64,000 bases of DNA from Polynucleobacter finlandensis. Lineage in GTDB: Bacteria; Pseudomonadota; Gammaproteobacteria; Burkholderiales; Burkholderiaceae. Within the stretch, counting starts at the first letter, position 1; each line of letters starts with the position of its first letter. The notes beneath the pieces were generated by a model. That model was not told the DNA's origin, did not search any database, and was given only the letters and a program-made list of their open reading frames with translations. A program made the translations under genes and the position numbers. Of this stretch, positions 37,469-47,923 are shown in pieces. Location of the stretch: NCBI RefSeq assembly GCF_018881755.1, contig NZ_JACVPS010000010.1, positions 43,581-107,580 on the forward strand, given 5' to 3'.

Positions 37469-38746
37469 ATGAAAATTCTCTTAATTGGATCCGGTGGTCG
37501 CGAACATGCGCTGGCCTGGAAATTGGCGCAATCGCCTCAAGTGCAAACAGTCTTTGTTGCGCCAGGCAATGGCGGTACTGCCACGGCTAAGCAGACTACA
37601 GCAGGCATTCAAAATCTTCCCATCTCAGACCTGCAAGATCTTGCAGAGTTTGCAAAACGTGAAAAGATTCACTTAACAGTGGTTGGCCCCGAAGCTCCGC
37701 TGGCAGCTGGCATCGTCGATGTGTTCCGCGCAAATGGTTTGCGAATTTTTGGGCCGACCCAACTTGCGGCTCAATTAGAGTCTTCAAAAGATTTCTCTAA
37801 AGCCTTTATGAAACGACATGGCATTCCAACTGCGGATTACCAAACCTTTTCAAATGCATTAGAGGCGCACGCCTACATTGATGCTAAAGGTGCTCCTATT
37901 GTGATCAAGGCTGATGGCTTGGCTGCTGGCAAAGGCGTTGTAGTTGCCATGAGTCTTGAAGAAGCTCACGCAGCAGTCGATATGATGCTGGCGGACAATA
38001 AACTGGGTAATGCCGGTGCTCGTGTCGTCATTGAAGAATTCCTGACCGGAGAAGAGGCTAGCTTTATTGTTTTAGTAGATGGTAAAAATGTTCTTGCCTT
38101 AGCAACCAGCCAAGACCATAAGCGTTTACTCGATGCCGATCAAGGCCCTAACACCGGCGGTATGGGTGCGTACTCCCCCGCCCCCGTAGTCACCCCTGAA
38201 ATTCATGCACGCGCTTTACGTGAAGTGATCATGCCGACAGTAAAAGGCATGGAGGCTGATGGCCTACCGTATACCGGCTTCCTCTACGCAGGCTTGATGA
38301 TTTCCCCTGATGGAAAAATCAAAACTTTAGAATTTAATTGCCGCATGGGTGATCCAGAAACACAGCCGATCATGGCGCGTTTACGCAGTGACTTAGTTCA
38401 TGCATTGGATATGGCAGTGGACGGCAAACTCAATGAAGTCGAGCTTGAGTGGGATCGCCGCACCGCCTTAGGGGTAGTGCTCGCAGCATATAACTACCCA
38501 GAGACCCCGCGTAACGGTGATGTAATTACTGGCATTCCAGCTGATACCGAAGATCAACTGAGCTTTCATGCGGGGACCAAACTGCAAGAGGGCAAACTAC
38601 TGACTTCAGGTGGTCGCGTGATGTGCGTGGTTGGCTTGGCTGACACAGTTCGTGGCGCCCAGCAAAAGGCGTATGACGCTATTTCTCAAATTCAATTTGA
38701 TGGCATGCAATATCGCAAAGATATTGGTTACCGCGCAATTAAATAA
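37469..38746 (+). CDS. purD: Phosphoribosylamine-glycine ligase
   Basis: Second step of de novo purine synthesis: ligates glycine to phosphoribosylamine with ATP. The 425-residue ATP-grasp protein shows [51 protein letters not shown] (about 144-161) and [12 protein letters not shown] (about 288-299), which holds the metal ligands. It is followed 17 bp later by hemF, an order common in the genus-level relatives. Confidence 0.97.
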   Translation: MKILLIGSGGREHALAWKLAQSPQVQTVFVAPGNGGTATAKQTTAGIQNLPISDLQDLAEFAKREKIHLTVVGPEAPLAAGIVDVFRANGLRIFGPTQLAAQLESSKDFSKAFMKRHGIPTADYQTFSNALEAHAYIDAKGAPIVIKADGLAAGKGVVVAMSLEEAHAAVDMMLADNKLGNAGARVVIEEFLTGEEASFIVLVDGKNVLALATSQDHKRLLDADQGPNTGGMGAYSPAPVVTPEIHARALREVIMPTVKGMEADGLPYTGFLYAGLMISPDGKIKTLEFNCRMGDPETQPIMARLRSDLVHALDMAVDGKLNEVELEWDRRTALGVVLAAYNYPETPRNGDVITGIPADTEDQLSFHAGTKLQEGKLLTSGGRVMCVVGLADTVRGAQQKAYDAISQIQFDGMQYRKDIGYRAIK

Positions 38747-38763
38747 AGATTGATAGAACACAA

Positions 38764-39699
38764 TTGTCCGATAGCGCACAAACTCAGATAAATATCCAAA
38801 CCTTAAAAGATTACTTTTGGGGTTTGCAAGATCGCATCACTGCAGCGATGAGTGCGCTCGATGGCAAAGCCTTCATCGCCGATGAATGGCAAAAGCCAGA
38901 AGATAGCAAACTCAAGGGTTATGGTCGCACCTGTATTTTGGATGGCGGCAATATTCTTGAAAAAGGTGGGGTTGGTTTCTCGCATGTTCGTGGCGATCAA
39001 ATGCCTCCATCAGCGTCCCATCATCGCCCAGAACTGGCTGGACGTAGTTTTGAGGCCATAGGCGTCTCGCTGGTCTTTCATCCCAATAATCCCAAGATCC
39101 CAACTACGCATATGAATGTGCGCTGCTTTATTGCACAAGCGCCTGGTAAAGAGCCGGTGTGGTGGTTTGGAGGTGGTTTTGACTTAACCCCTTACTACGG
39201 GGTTGATGAGGACTGTAAACACTTTCATCAGACTGCCAAGGATGCGTTAGATCCTTTCGGTGACGATCTCTATCCCCGCTTTAAAAAATGGTGCGATGAA
39301 TACTTCTACTTAAAGCATCGTGAAGAGCCCCGTGGTATTGGTGGCGTATTCTTTGATGACTTCAATGAACTGGGTTTTGAAAAAAGCTTTGCAATGACGC
39401 GCGCAATTGGTGACGCTTTCATTAACGCTTACCTGCCGATTGCCCAGCGTCGTCAAAACGATCCCTTCACCGCAGAAGAAAAGTCTTTCCAAGAATATCG
39501 CCGTGGACGTTATGTTGAATACAACCTCATCTTCGATCGCGGCACCATCTTCGGCCTGCACTCTGGCGGACGTACTGAATCAATCTTGATGTCGATGCCG
39601 CCCGTTGTGCAATGGCGTTATAACTGGCATCCAGAGCCCAATACCCCAGAGGCAAAGCTTTACGATTACTACCTTAAGCCTCGCGACTGGTTGGCTTAA
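38764..39699 (+). CDS. hemF: Oxygen-dependent coproporphyrinogen III oxidase
   Basis: Aerobic heme synthesis, oxidatively decarboxylating coproporphyrinogen III. The 311-residue protein has the family core [54 protein letters not shown] (about 137-149) and [14 protein letters not shown]. The start is TTG at 38764; the next in-frame ATG (38848 or later) would cut off the first helix that aligns with E. coli HemF. Dependence on O2 fits an aerobic freshwater life. Confidence 0.94.
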   Translation: MSDSAQTQINIQTLKDYFWGLQDRITAAMSALDGKAFIADEWQKPEDSKLKGYGRTCILDGGNILEKGGVGFSHVRGDQMPPSASHHRPELAGRSFEAIGVSLVFHPNNPKIPTTHMNVRCFIAQAPGKEPVWWFGGGFDLTPYYGVDEDCKHFHQTAKDALDPFGDDLYPRFKKWCDEYFYLKHREEPRGIGGVFFDDFNELGFEKSFAMTRAIGDAFINAYLPIAQRRQNDPFTAEEKSFQEYRRGRYVEYNLIFDRGTIFGLHSGGRTESILMSMPPVVQWRYNWHPEPNTPEAKLYDYYLKPRDWLA

Positions 39700-39700
39700 C

Positions 39701-40390
39701 TTGAATGCTCCAAAAAAAATCGGCATCCTAGGCGGCACTTTTGATCCGCCACATCTTGGGCACCTCAAACTTGCTACGCACTTTGCAAAGCTATTTAACT
39801 TGGATGAATTGCTACTCATTCCAAGTGGCGAGCCTTGGCAAAAAGCCACCCACATCACTCGAGCAGAAACCCGCCTCCAGTTAACCGAAGCAGCTGCAAT
39901 CGATTTGGCTAGGGCATTTTTATACCTAAAGATTTCAACCCAGATTGGGGTGGATCGTTTGGAAGTAGATCGTGCTGGCCCCAGTTATGCCATTGACACC
40001 ATCAAAGCCTTAAGGGATCGTTATGGTCCCACAGCGAGCCTCATTTGGCTCATGGGAGCCGACTCCTTTATGTCGGTACCAAGCTGGAACTCGTGGAGAG
40101 ATTTACTCAATCATGTTCATTTTGCGGTTGCCAGCAGACCAAAATGTGCACTTGAAACCGAAATGCGTCCAGAAATAGATGCTTTACTCGCTAAACACCA
40201 AACTCTAGAGACTGATGCTATTGAAATTAGCCCATCCGGCCACATATACCTAGATAAGAGCTTAGCAGTTGACTTATCCTCTACGGAACTACGAAATCGT
40301 CTCAGAACCCCCTCCGGGAACTCCCTTGGGCCAGAGCAAATCCCTTCACACGCTTTAGAAATCATCACAAATCTGGGCTTGTACAAGTAA
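39701..40390 (+). CDS. nadD: Nicotinate-nucleotide adenylyltransferase
   Basis: Makes nicotinate adenine dinucleotide from NaMN and ATP in NAD synthesis. With the TTG start at 39701 the protein is 229 residues and opens NAPKKIGILGGTFDPPHLGH, giving HxGH at 18-21. SSTELRNRLR near the C-terminus is the second nucleotide motif. The open frame reaches ATG 39605 inside hemF, but that would prepend 32 residues foreign to the family. It starts one base after the hemF stop. Confidence 0.93.
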   Translation: MNAPKKIGILGGTFDPPHLGHLKLATHFAKLFNLDELLLIPSGEPWQKATHITRAETRLQLTEAAAIDLARAFLYLKISTQIGVDRLEVDRAGPSYAIDTIKALRDRYGPTASLIWLMGADSFMSVPSWNSWRDLLNHVHFAVASRPKCALETEMRPEIDALLAKHQTLETDAIEISPSGHIYLDKSLAVDLSSTELRNRLRTPSGNSLGPEQIPSHALEIITNLGLYK

Positions 40391-40446
40391 TCAAGCTAAG
40401 ATCACCCCATACTCATTAGACCTATTACAGAAATACAGCAAAAACT

Positions 40447-40839
40447 ATGGAATTACGTAAATTACAGCGCGTCGTGATTGATGCCTTAGAAGATGTCAAA
40501 GCTCAAGATATTCGCGTCTATGACACCACTAAATTAAGTGAATTATTTGACCGCGTCATTATTGCCACTGGCTCAAGTAATCGTCAGACACGTTCATTAG
40601 CCATGTCGGTTAAAGAAGAGGTCAACGCCAAAGGTGGCGAAGTGATCTCGGTTGAAGGTCTAGAAACGGGTGAATGGGTCTTAGTGGATTGCGGCGATAT
40701 TGTCGTGCACATCTTGCAACCCATGCTGCGCTCTTACTACCAACTTGAAGGCATGTGGGGTGCCAAACCAGTACGCGTCAAGCTGGCTGGTGAAAAAGGT
40801 CTTGTCAAAGCTAGCGAGCCTGACGAAGACGAAGACTAA
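40447..40839 (+). CDS. rsfS: Ribosomal silencing factor RsfS
   Basis: RsfS binds uL14 and blocks subunit joining when nutrients run low. The 130-residue protein has DIRVYDTTKLSELFDRVIIATGSSNRQ and GLETGEWVLVDCGDIVVHI, both family signatures, with an acidic C-terminal tail (SEPDEDED). It lies between nadD and rlmH, the conserved bacterial order. Confidence 0.95.
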   Translation: MELRKLQRVVIDALEDVKAQDIRVYDTTKLSELFDRVIIATGSSNRQTRSLAMSVKEEVNAKGGEVISVEGLETGEWVLVDCGDIVVHILQPMLRSYYQLEGMWGAKPVRVKLAGEKGLVKASEPDEDED

Positions 40840-40872
40840 GTATTTGATTCTTTCATCCAGCCTTTCTTCTGA

Positions 40873-41316
40873 ATGCGTTTAACGATCGTTTCTGTTGGTC
40901 ATAAGATGCCAGACTGGGTGGCAACGGTAACGCATGACTACATCAAGCGCATGCCGGCCGATTGCAGCATTGAGATTAAAGAGATCAAACCCGATCTCAC
41001 TCCCGCTAAAGAAGCCATCAAAATAGCGGCGGCCATTCCTAAAGGGTCTCGCATCATTGCATTAGATGAGCGCGGGAAAGATCAAACCACTCAGAACCTA
41101 GCAACGCAATTAGCCAACTGGCGACAAGACGGTTGCGATGTTGTCTTTTTGATTGGCGGTGCTGATGGCTTGGATGCTAGCCTCAAAGATAGCGCTCAAG
41201 CAATGTGGCGTCTTTCGAGTCTTACCTTGCCCCATGCTATGGCTAGAGTATTACTAGTCGAGCAACTCTATCGGGCTTGGACGATTCTGCAGGGTCACCC
41301 CTATCATCGCGAGTAA
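40873..41316 (+). CDS. rlmH: 23S rRNA pseudouridine1915 N3-methyltransferase RlmH
   Basis: SPOUT methyltransferase acting on the decoding-adjacent helix 69 of assembled 70S ribosomes. The 147-residue protein ends with the family's [16 protein letters not shown]; the SAM knot includes [12 protein letters not shown] (about 94-105) and LDERGKDQT. Length and C-terminal HPYHR are exactly typical. Confidence 0.96.
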   Translation: MRLTIVSVGHKMPDWVATVTHDYIKRMPADCSIEIKEIKPDLTPAKEAIKIAAAIPKGSRIIALDERGKDQTTQNLATQLANWRQDGCDVVFLIGGADGLDASLKDSAQAMWRLSSLTLPHAMARVLLVEQLYRAWTILQGHPYHRE

Positions 41317-41325
41317 GTATTAGCT

Positions 41326-41949
41326 ATGATCCCTTACATATACCTCGCTTCGCAAAGCCCACGTCGCCAAGAACTCTTAAAGCAAATGGGCGTGCAATTT
41401 GAGATGCTACTTCCAGCGCTTGGGGAAGACACTGAAGCGATTGAAATACCACTTCCCAATGAAAAAGCGCGAGCTTATGTTGAGCGGGTTACTTTGGCAA
41501 AAAGTGCAGCTGCCCTAGCGCGCTGGCAGAAAAGCAATCTTCCTTGGGCGCCTATTCTCTGTGCCGATACAACCGTAAGTCTTCCCAATCACCCTACTGG
41601 GGAAATTTTAGGCAAGCCTAGCGATGCAGAAGATGCGCGAAGAGTTCTGAGTTTGCTCAGCGGCAAAACGCATGAAGTCCTGACAGCGGTAGCCATCACA
41701 CTCTCGCTAGACAGCAAGCCAGCATGTCTAGTTCAAGTTTCCGAAGTGGAGTTTTCCCTTCTCTCCACAGAACAAATTGAAGACTATATCGCCAGTGGAG
41801 AGCCCTTTGGCAAGGCCGGAGCCTATGGTATTCAGGGGCTTGGTGGCGCACTCATTCCCTCGATCAAGGGAAGTTATAGCGGTATCATGGGTCTTCCGAT
41901 TTTTGAAACCACGCAACTACTCGCTCGCGCCCAAATAAGCCACCTATGA
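41326..41949 (+). CDS. Maf-family nucleotide pyrophosphatase (YhdE type)
   Basis: Hydrolyses dTTP/UTP or modified nucleotides as a housecleaning enzyme. The 207-residue protein has SQSPRRQELLKQMGV (9-23), ILCADTTVSL and GKAGAYGIQGLGGALI, the latter typical of the YhdE (dTTP/UTP) subgroup rather than YceF. It overlaps rng by 4 bp (ATGA). Confidence 0.93.
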   Translation: MIPYIYLASQSPRRQELLKQMGVQFEMLLPALGEDTEAIEIPLPNEKARAYVERVTLAKSAAALARWQKSNLPWAPILCADTTVSLPNHPTGEILGKPSDAEDARRVLSLLSGKTHEVLTAVAITLSLDSKPACLVQVSEVEFSLLSTEQIEDYIASGEPFGKAGAYGIQGLGGALIPSIKGSYSGIMGLPIFETTQLLARAQISHL

Positions 41950-43409
41950 ACGAAGAGATACTCATCAATATTACCCCCCAAGAAACCAGGGTGGCATTAA
42001 TTCAACAAGGTGCAGTGCAAGAGCTGCAGATCGAGCGTACGCGCCAACGTGGAATTGTGGGCAATATCTATTTAGCAAAAGTCGTGCGAGTTCTACCTGG
42101 CATGCAATCCGCCTTTATTGAAATTGGTCTTGAGCGTACTGCCTTTATGCACGTAGCCGATATCACCCAAAATAATCCACAAGCGCAAATTGAAAAACTG
42201 CTGTTTGAGGGTCAGACCGTATTAGTACAAGTACTCAAAGATCCCCTTGGGACCAAAGGTGCGCGCCTCACAACTCAACTCAGTATTGCCGGACGAAATC
42301 TGGTGTATTTGCCGCCGGTAAGTAGTGATATCACTAACGAGAAATATATCGGCGTCTCTCAACGCATTGATCAACCTGAAGAGCGTGAGGCCATCAAAGC
42401 GCGACTTGCAGGGTTAATGCCCGAAGATGAAAAAGGGGGAATCATTGTGCGTACTAGCGCACAAGATGCCACCGATACTGAGTTGCAGCACGATATGCGC
42501 TACTTGCGCACCACTTGGGAAAAAATCCGCGAAGCGGTTAACCATAAAGCGGCGCCATCACTACTCTACCAAGATCTCAGTCTTGCAGAGCGTGTACTAC
42601 GAGACGTTGCTGGAGAAGAAACCAGCCAAATACGGGTGGACTCCTCTGAAAATTTCGACAAGCTCAATGCGTTTGCAGCTCAGTACATGCCCAATCTATT
42701 GGGTAAGTTGACCTTGCATCGTGGTGAACGCGCCCTCTTTGACTTATTTGATGTCGATGCTGAAATTAACAAAGCCTTAGGACGCCGCGTTGATCTGAAG
42801 TCGGGTGGATACCTGATGATCGATCAAACTGAATCCATGACAACAATCGATGTAAATACTGGTAGTTATGTTGGGGCACGAAATTTAGATGACACTGTTT
42901 TTAAAACCAATTTAGAGGCTGCTCAATCAATCGCACGTCAATTACGCTTACGAAATTTGGGTGGCATCATCATCATTGACTTCATTGATATGGTTAGCAA
43001 GGATCATCAAGAATCCGTCTTGCATGAGCTCAAGCGCAACTTAGAGCGCGATCATGCGCGCACCTCTGTCAGTGAATTTTCAGCGCTAGGCCTAGTGGAG
43101 ATGACGCGTAAGCGCACTAGAGAGTCACTTGCCCATATTACCTGCGAGCCCTGCTCCGTATGCCAAGGTAAAGGGGAAATCAAAACAGCCCAAACGATTT
43201 GCTATGAGATCTTAAGAGAAATCGTGCGTGAACACCGCCAATTTAATCCAAAAGAATTCCGCATTGTGGCTGCACCTGATGTGATTGATTTATTTCTTGA
43301 AGAAGAAAATCAATTCTTGGCGCAGCTGGGAGATTTTATCAACAAGCCAATCAAACTCCAGGCGGAAGGTAGTTTTCGTCAAGAACAATACGATATTGTT
43401 CTGAGTTAA
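41946..43409 (+). CDS. rng: Ribonuclease G
   Basis: Endoribonuclease maturing the 5' end of 16S rRNA and degrading some mRNAs. The 487-residue protein has the RNase E/G catalytic core: S1 domain (about 38-110), TIDVNTGSYVGARNL with catalytic Asp, IIIDFIDM, and the zinc-link CEPCSVCQGKG (about 398-408). It lacks the long C-terminal degradosome arm, which separates it from RNase E. Confidence 0.95.
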   Translation: MNEEILINITPQETRVALIQQGAVQELQIERTRQRGIVGNIYLAKVVRVLPGMQSAFIEIGLERTAFMHVADITQNNPQAQIEKLLFEGQTVLVQVLKDPLGTKGARLTTQLSIAGRNLVYLPPVSSDITNEKYIGVSQRIDQPEEREAIKARLAGLMPEDEKGGIIVRTSAQDATDTELQHDMRYLRTTWEKIREAVNHKAAPSLLYQDLSLAERVLRDVAGEETSQIRVDSSENFDKLNAFAAQYMPNLLGKLTLHRGERALFDLFDVDAEINKALGRRVDLKSGGYLMIDQTESMTTIDVNTGSYVGARNLDDTVFKTNLEAAQSIARQLRLRNLGGIIIIDFIDMVSKDHQESVLHELKRNLERDHARTSVSEFSALGLVEMTRKRTRESLAHITCEPCSVCQGKGEIKTAQTICYEILREIVREHRQFNPKEFRIVAAPDVIDLFLEEENQFLAQLGDFINKPIKLQAEGSFRQEQYDIVLS

Positions 43410-43421
43410 TTCAGCCAAGTT

Positions 43422-45185
43422 TTAAGCGTTCGAAAACTGTATGCGATGCAGGTTTGCATACAAACCATCTTGCTTTATTAAGTCTTCATGCGAACCATTT
43501 TCAATGACCTTACCGTGCTCCAGAACAACAATGCGATCGGCGTGCTCAATAGTTGAAAGGCGATGGGCAATGACCAAGGTTGTCCTACCAGCCATCAACC
43601 TCTCCAAAGCATCCTGAACTTGGCGCTCTGACTCTGAGTCGAGAGCGGAAGTGGCTTCATCCAAAATCAAGATAGGCGCATTCTTATAAATAGCGCGCGC
43701 GATCGCCAAACGCTGACGCTGACCGCCAGATAAGCGATTGCCGTTATCCCCCACCATGCTATCAATGCCATCAGGCAATTCTTTAATCATGGCGCTTAAA
43801 TTGGCAGCCTCCAAAGCTTCAATTACACGACCGCGATCAATGCCTTCTTCAGCAACTGCACCATAGGCGACGTTAGCAGCAATCGTGTCATTGAACAAAA
43901 TGACATCTTGGCTTACAAAGGCAATTTGCTTTCTGACATCAGATAAGACAATTTCTTCAAGTGGCGTATCGTCTAAGAAAATATGTCCAGAAGTCGGCTT
44001 AAAGAAACGCGGCAAAAGGTTTACTAAGGTGGACTTACCGCCACCGGATGGCCCCACAAACGCAACAATCTCACCTGGCCTAATGGATAAATTAACGGCA
44101 GTAAGCGCGTCTTTACGGCCGACCTCTTGCTGATAAGAGAAACCAACATTTTCAAAGCGAATACCGCCCTTAGCCTTAGTCAGGGGCTTCATATTTGGTG
44201 TGCGAGACTCTTCCTCTTCAAAAGGCTCGTCCATTAATGCGAAGATCATTTCTGCCGCCGTCAAACCACGCTGCAAAGGTTGATTAATATCCGCCAAGTG
44301 CTTCAGAGGGGAAATCACCAACATCATGGCTGTAACGAAAGAGGCAAAGCCACCGACGGTAGTTCCCTCAGTAGCGGACTGCATCAAGGCAATCACCAAT
44401 ACGACTGATAGTGCCATAGAGGCAATTAACTGAGTAATCGGTTGGTTTAAGCCACCCGCTACGGCAGACTTCAAGGCAAATTGACGTAAGCGCTCCGCCT
44501 TTTCCATAAAGCGGCGCATCTCGTACTGCTCAGCTCCATGCACCTTAACAATCTTGTAGCCTGCTGCCGCCTCTTCAACGATATACGCCAACTCACTCGT
44601 CAAACCCTGTTGCTCTCGATTTAATGCTCTCAAACGCTTATTGATCTTGCTCATGATGAGAGCAATCACTGGGAAAATAATTAATACGACCAAGGTGAGA
44701 CGCCAATTGAGGTAAATGAGATAACCCATCAAACCAACAACAGTCAATGAATCGCGTACCAGGCTAATCAACATGCCACCCATGATTGAGAGAACATTAT
44801 TCACTTCGAATACAACGGCATTGATTAAATTAGAAGCGGAGTTTTTTTGAAAAAAGACTGTGCGGGCATGCAAGAGGGTTTGAAACATCTGCTCACGCAG
44901 CTTTAAGAGCACTGCGTTAATGACACGAGTCAGTAAATAATTGGATAAAAATTGGGCCAGGCTGCGAACCATCGCTAAACCCACTAGGAAAAGCGGCACC
45001 TGCCAAAGCTTGTTATCGAGCTGCCCCGTAAAGCCACGATCCAGCAAAGGCTTCATTAAGGCTGGAATAGAGGTCTCGGCGCCTGCCACCAAGGCCATCG
45101 CCAATAAAGAGCCAATAATCAAGCGAATATGGGGCTTGAGGTACTGAATTAAGCGGTTTAGGGCGGTACGGTCTTGAGCATTCAT
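43422..45185 (-). CDS. msbA: Lipid A export ATP-binding/permease MsbA
   Basis: Flips lipid A-core across the inner membrane. The 587-residue half-transporter has six N-terminal helices and an NBD with Walker [10 protein letters not shown], the signature LSGGQRQR and Walker [13 protein letters not shown], followed by the H-loop VIAHRLST. The frame opens at 45242, but the start at 45185 ([20 protein letters not shown]) is chosen since longer forms would run through the divergent glycosyltransferase start, ten bases away. Confidence 0.92.
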   Translation of the reverse strand: MNAQDRTALNRLIQYLKPHIRLIIGSLLAMALVAGAETSIPALMKPLLDRGFTGQLDNKLWQVPLFLVGLAMVRSLAQFLSNYLLTRVINAVLLKLREQMFQTLLHARTVFFQKNSASNLINAVVFEVNNVLSIMGGMLISLVRDSLTVVGLMGYLIYLNWRLTLVVLIIFPVIALIMSKINKRLRALNREQQGLTSELAYIVEEAAAGYKIVKVHGAEQYEMRRFMEKAERLRQFALKSAVAGGLNQPITQLIASMALSVVLVIALMQSATEGTTVGGFASFVTAMMLVISPLKHLADINQPLQRGLTAAEMIFALMDEPFEEEESRTPNMKPLTKAKGGIRFENVGFSYQQEVGRKDALTAVNLSIRPGEIVAFVGPSGGGKSTLVNLLPRFFKPTSGHIFLDDTPLEEIVLSDVRKQIAFVSQDVILFNDTIAANVAYGAVAEEGIDRGRVIEALEAANLSAMIKELPDGIDSMVGDNGNRLSGGQRQRLAIARAIYKNAPILILDEATSALDSESERQVQDALERLMAGRTTLVIAHRLSTIEHADRIVVLEHGKVIENGSHEDLIKQDGLYANLHRIQFSNA

Positions 45186-45195
45186 ATAATGAATT

Positions 45196-45957
45196 ATGCC
45201 CACCTTATCAGTCATACTCATCACCCGCAATGAAGAGGCCAATTTGGCCGACTGTTTAGCCTCCCTGGAGGGGATTGCTCAGCAAATTGTGGTGGTCGAT
45301 ACCAATAGCTCAGACCGGACCCTGGACATCGCTAAATCCTATGGGGCGGCGATTGCTCAGCCGCCAGATTGGCCTGGATTTGGTCCCCAAAAGAACCGGG
45401 CCCTGGATCTTGCTACCGGTGAATGGGTTTTATCCCTAGATGCCGATGAAAGACTCACCCCAGCCCTCAAATCCGAAATTGTCACAGCGATTCATCATTC
45501 GGCCCATGTGGACTGTTTTGCCATTCCGCGCCTATCTTGGTATTGCGGGCGTTTTATTAGGCACTCCGGGTGGAATCCTGACTATGTTGACCGCCTCTTT
45601 AAACGCGGCAGCGCCCGGTTTTCCGATGATTTAGTCCATGAGCGCCTTATTCCCTCTGGACAAGTCGCAAAACTCGAGAACCCCATGTTGCATTACAGCT
45701 TCATGAATTACTCTCAGGTACTCCAAAAAATTGACCGTTACTCCACGGCATCCGCCGAACAAGCTTTTGCCCAAGGCAAAACCAGCACCCCTCTAAAAGC
45801 AGTCCTCCATGGTGCTTGGTCTTTCTTTCGTACCTACTTCTTGCGGGCTGGCTTTTTAGATGGTCCGCAAGGTTTTACCTTAGCCATGTCAAATGCCCAA
45901 GGTACCTACTATCGTTATGTCAAGCTGTGGCACTTGATTCGGGAAGCCAGCAAATGA
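45196..45957 (+). CDS. Family 2 glycosyltransferase, LPS core (WaaE/KdtX-like)
   Basis: A 253-residue GT-A glycosyltransferase: [21 protein letters not shown] (4-24), the nucleotide-sugar region [15 protein letters not shown] and the metal motif LDADERL (about 93-99), then [19 protein letters not shown], which is typical of the WaaE/KdtX group adding glucose to heptose in the LPS inner core. It is divergent from msbA with start codons ten bases apart, and overlaps the next gene by 4 bp. Confidence 0.9.
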   Translation: MPTLSVILITRNEEANLADCLASLEGIAQQIVVVDTNSSDRTLDIAKSYGAAIAQPPDWPGFGPQKNRALDLATGEWVLSLDADERLTPALKSEIVTAIHHSAHVDCFAIPRLSWYCGRFIRHSGWNPDYVDRLFKRGSARFSDDLVHERLIPSGQVAKLENPMLHYSFMNYSQVLQKIDRYSTASAEQAFAQGKTSTPLKAVLHGAWSFFRTYFLRAGFLDGPQGFTLAMSNAQGTYYRYVKLWHLIREASK

Positions 45958-46733
45958 TGTCGATTTTGTTGGCCACTTACAACTGGCCAAAAGCGTTAAA
46001 GCTTTGCCTAGAATCCCTTGGCACTCAAAATGATCTTGATTTTGAAATCATTATTGCTGATGATGGGTCGACTAATGAAACTAAGAAAGTGATCGATGGC
46101 ATTAAGGAAAATTTTCCAGTAGCCATCACACATCTCTGGCAGGAAGATCAAGGCTTTCGAAAAACCCGCATTCTCAATCAAGCTATTGCAGCAGCGCGTG
46201 GTGATTATTTGGTTTTCTTAGATGGGGACTGTATTGTCCAGCCGGATTTCATTACTCGTCATCGCGAATTAGCCCAAGCAGGTCATTTAGTAACAGGGAG
46301 TCGCGTATTACTCAATCAAGCACTCACTACCTCGCTATTAGGGTGGCCACATTGGAGCTTTGCACGCTTTGCCTCCAAATTATTCAGCTATCGTCTGAGT
46401 GGTGGAATCAATAAATACTGGCCACTCAAAATCAAGCTGGGCAATGGCTCGTGGCGAGACTACGATCAATTTGTTTGGCGCCGTATCAAGGGTTGTAATA
46501 TGGCTTGCTGGAAAATAGATGCGCTAGCGATTCAGGGTTTTGATGAAACCATGACTGGCTGGGGTCATGAAGACGCCGACTTTGTGTTTCGTTTACAGCA
46601 CAATAAAATTATCCGTAAATCGGGGGCATGGGCAACAGAGGTTTTTCATCTCTTTCATCGCATTCATGATCAAAGCAATGCAGCAGAGAACGCTCGTCGT
46701 GTGCGCGAGAAAATTTTAGCCAAAGCACTCTAA
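45954..46733 (+). CDS. Family 2 glycosyltransferase with GWGHED C-terminal motif
   Basis: A 259-residue GT-A enzyme: [45 protein letters not shown] with the DGD metal site (about 92-94), and the C-terminal GWGHEDADFVFRL, the galactosyltransferase/chondroitin-synthase-like second site. The frame extends upstream to 45816 but ATG 45954 overlaps the preceding stop as ATGA and gives the family start. Likely a sugar transferase of LPS outer core or a capsule; acceptor unknown. Confidence 0.88.
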   Translation: MMSILLATYNWPKALKLCLESLGTQNDLDFEIIIADDGSTNETKKVIDGIKENFPVAITHLWQEDQGFRKTRILNQAIAAARGDYLVFLDGDCIVQPDFITRHRELAQAGHLVTGSRVLLNQALTTSLLGWPHWSFARFASKLFSYRLSGGINKYWPLKIKLGNGSWRDYDQFVWRRIKGCNMACWKIDALAIQGFDETMTGWGHEDADFVFRLQHNKIIRKSGAWATEVFHLFHRIHDQSNAAENARRVREKILAKAL

Positions 46734-46737
46734 ACGC

Positions 46738-47895
46738 ATGACTCACTTCTCATCGCTCAAGCCAAAAAAATTATTGTTTATTGCCACTCGGCAAATTGGT
46801 GATGTATTAGTAACCACACCCCTCATCCAGCAGGCTCGAGAGCTCTGGCCTGAGGCTGAGTTTCATTTTCTAGGCTATCGCGGCAAACTCGATATGCTCA
46901 AAGGTAATCCTGATATTGCTGAGCTGATTGAAACCTCGGACCGACCTGGTTTTGGGGAGTATCTTTCGCTCTTTAATCGCCTCTTTCAGCGTTATGACTT
47001 GGCCATCGTCACACAACCCAGCGACCGAGCGTATTTCTATGGTTTAGTAGCAGCCTTCAGAAGGGTTGGCGTATTGGGCGGACATCCCCAAGGCCTTACG
47101 GAACAAGATAAAGCCAAGAAAAGTAAAAGCGATAAACAAAATGCTTGGAAGAAGGCCATCTGCCTGCATACAGTCGATGTAGATTATTTTGGGCAACACG
47201 TCATTACTGAAAAGCTGCGATTGCTAGAAGTGTTTTACAAGAATGTTCAAGACTTATTTAGCAAACCAATTTCTGTAGTACCCCCTGCGGGCGAAGCCCT
47301 CACTCCAGTGATCGCCAGTCAACTACGCTCACCCTATGTCGTTGTACACCCAGGCCCGCTAACTGCATACAAACGTTGGCCACTGGCTTATTGGCAAACT
47401 CTGGTCACCTGGTTAACGCAGCAAGGCTGGCAAGTGGTACTGAGCGCCTCACCAGCCAAACAAGACTTACAGCTCAATCAGGATATCGTTTCTTTGCTTG
47501 ATGAAGCTACGCGACAAAATGTAGTGAATGCCGCCGGTAAGCTATCCATCCCTCAGGCACGCAGCTTAATCCAAGGGGCGCATTTATACATTGGTGTCGA
47601 TACCTCTATTACCCATTTGGCGGCCGCTTGCAATATCCCAACCGTCGCCCTATTTGGCCCAACACCCCCAAGTAACTTTGGGCCCTGGCCTAATGGCTTT
47701 ATCGGGAAGCAGCCCTACCAATTGCGTGCGCGTACCCAAACTGTCGGCAATGTCACTATCTTGCAAGGCCCGGGTGAGTGTGTGCCATGCCGTAAGGCAG
47801 GCTGCGAAGATCGCCCTGATAGCAGAAGTGAATGCTTAGATTTACTGGAGCCCAATCAAGTGATTGAGGCCATTCAGAAAATTACTCAGAAATAA
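46738..47895 (+). CDS. Family 9 glycosyltransferase (heptosyltransferase-like)
   Basis: A 385-residue GT-B enzyme of the ADP-heptose:LPS heptosyltransferase family: ATRQIGDVLVTTPLIQQARELWP at the start, VVHPGPLTAYKRWPLAYW (the conserved NPG/HPG-like motif), and the donor site YIGVDTSITHLAAACNIPTVALFGPT (about 284-309). It has extra cysteines near the C-terminus (GECVPCRKAGCEDRPDSRSEC), typical of WaaQ-like members. It starts 4 bp after the second GT2 gene, completing a three-gene LPS operon. Confidence 0.9.
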   Translation: MTHFSSLKPKKLLFIATRQIGDVLVTTPLIQQARELWPEAEFHFLGYRGKLDMLKGNPDIAELIETSDRPGFGEYLSLFNRLFQRYDLAIVTQPSDRAYFYGLVAAFRRVGVLGGHPQGLTEQDKAKKSKSDKQNAWKKAICLHTVDVDYFGQHVITEKLRLLEVFYKNVQDLFSKPISVVPPAGEALTPVIASQLRSPYVVVHPGPLTAYKRWPLAYWQTLVTWLTQQGWQVVLSASPAKQDLQLNQDIVSLLDEATRQNVVNAAGKLSIPQARSLIQGAHLYIGVDTSITHLAAACNIPTVALFGPTPPSNFGPWPNGFIGKQPYQLRARTQTVGNVTILQGPGECVPCRKAGCEDRPDSRSECLDLLEPNQVIEAIQKITQK

Positions 47896-47904
47896 ACTGC
47901 AGAA

Positions 47905-47923
47905 ATCTCTAAAAATTAGAGAT
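47905..47923. terminator. Possible shared hairpin between convergent glycosyltransferase and dnaE
   Basis: ATCTCTAA (47905-47912) and TTAGAGAT (47916-47923) pair around three bases, covering the 20-bp gap between the convergent stops and including the dnaE stop. A T-run is lacking on either side, so this is only a weak bidirectional terminator. Confidence 0.3.

Noticed and set aside
45186..45242. Longer msbA start ([13 protein letters not shown])
   Set aside because: It would overlap the divergent glycosyltransferase coding start, and the family N-terminus aligns with 45185.
45816..45953. Longer start for the second GT2 gene
   Set aside because: It would read the preceding glycosyltransferase in another frame; the ATG at 45954 gives the usual MSILLATYN opening and an ATGA overlap.
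47905..47923. Strong terminator between the LPS operon and dnaE
   Set aside because: The stem is short and AT-rich and has no T-run; kept only as a low-confidence call.
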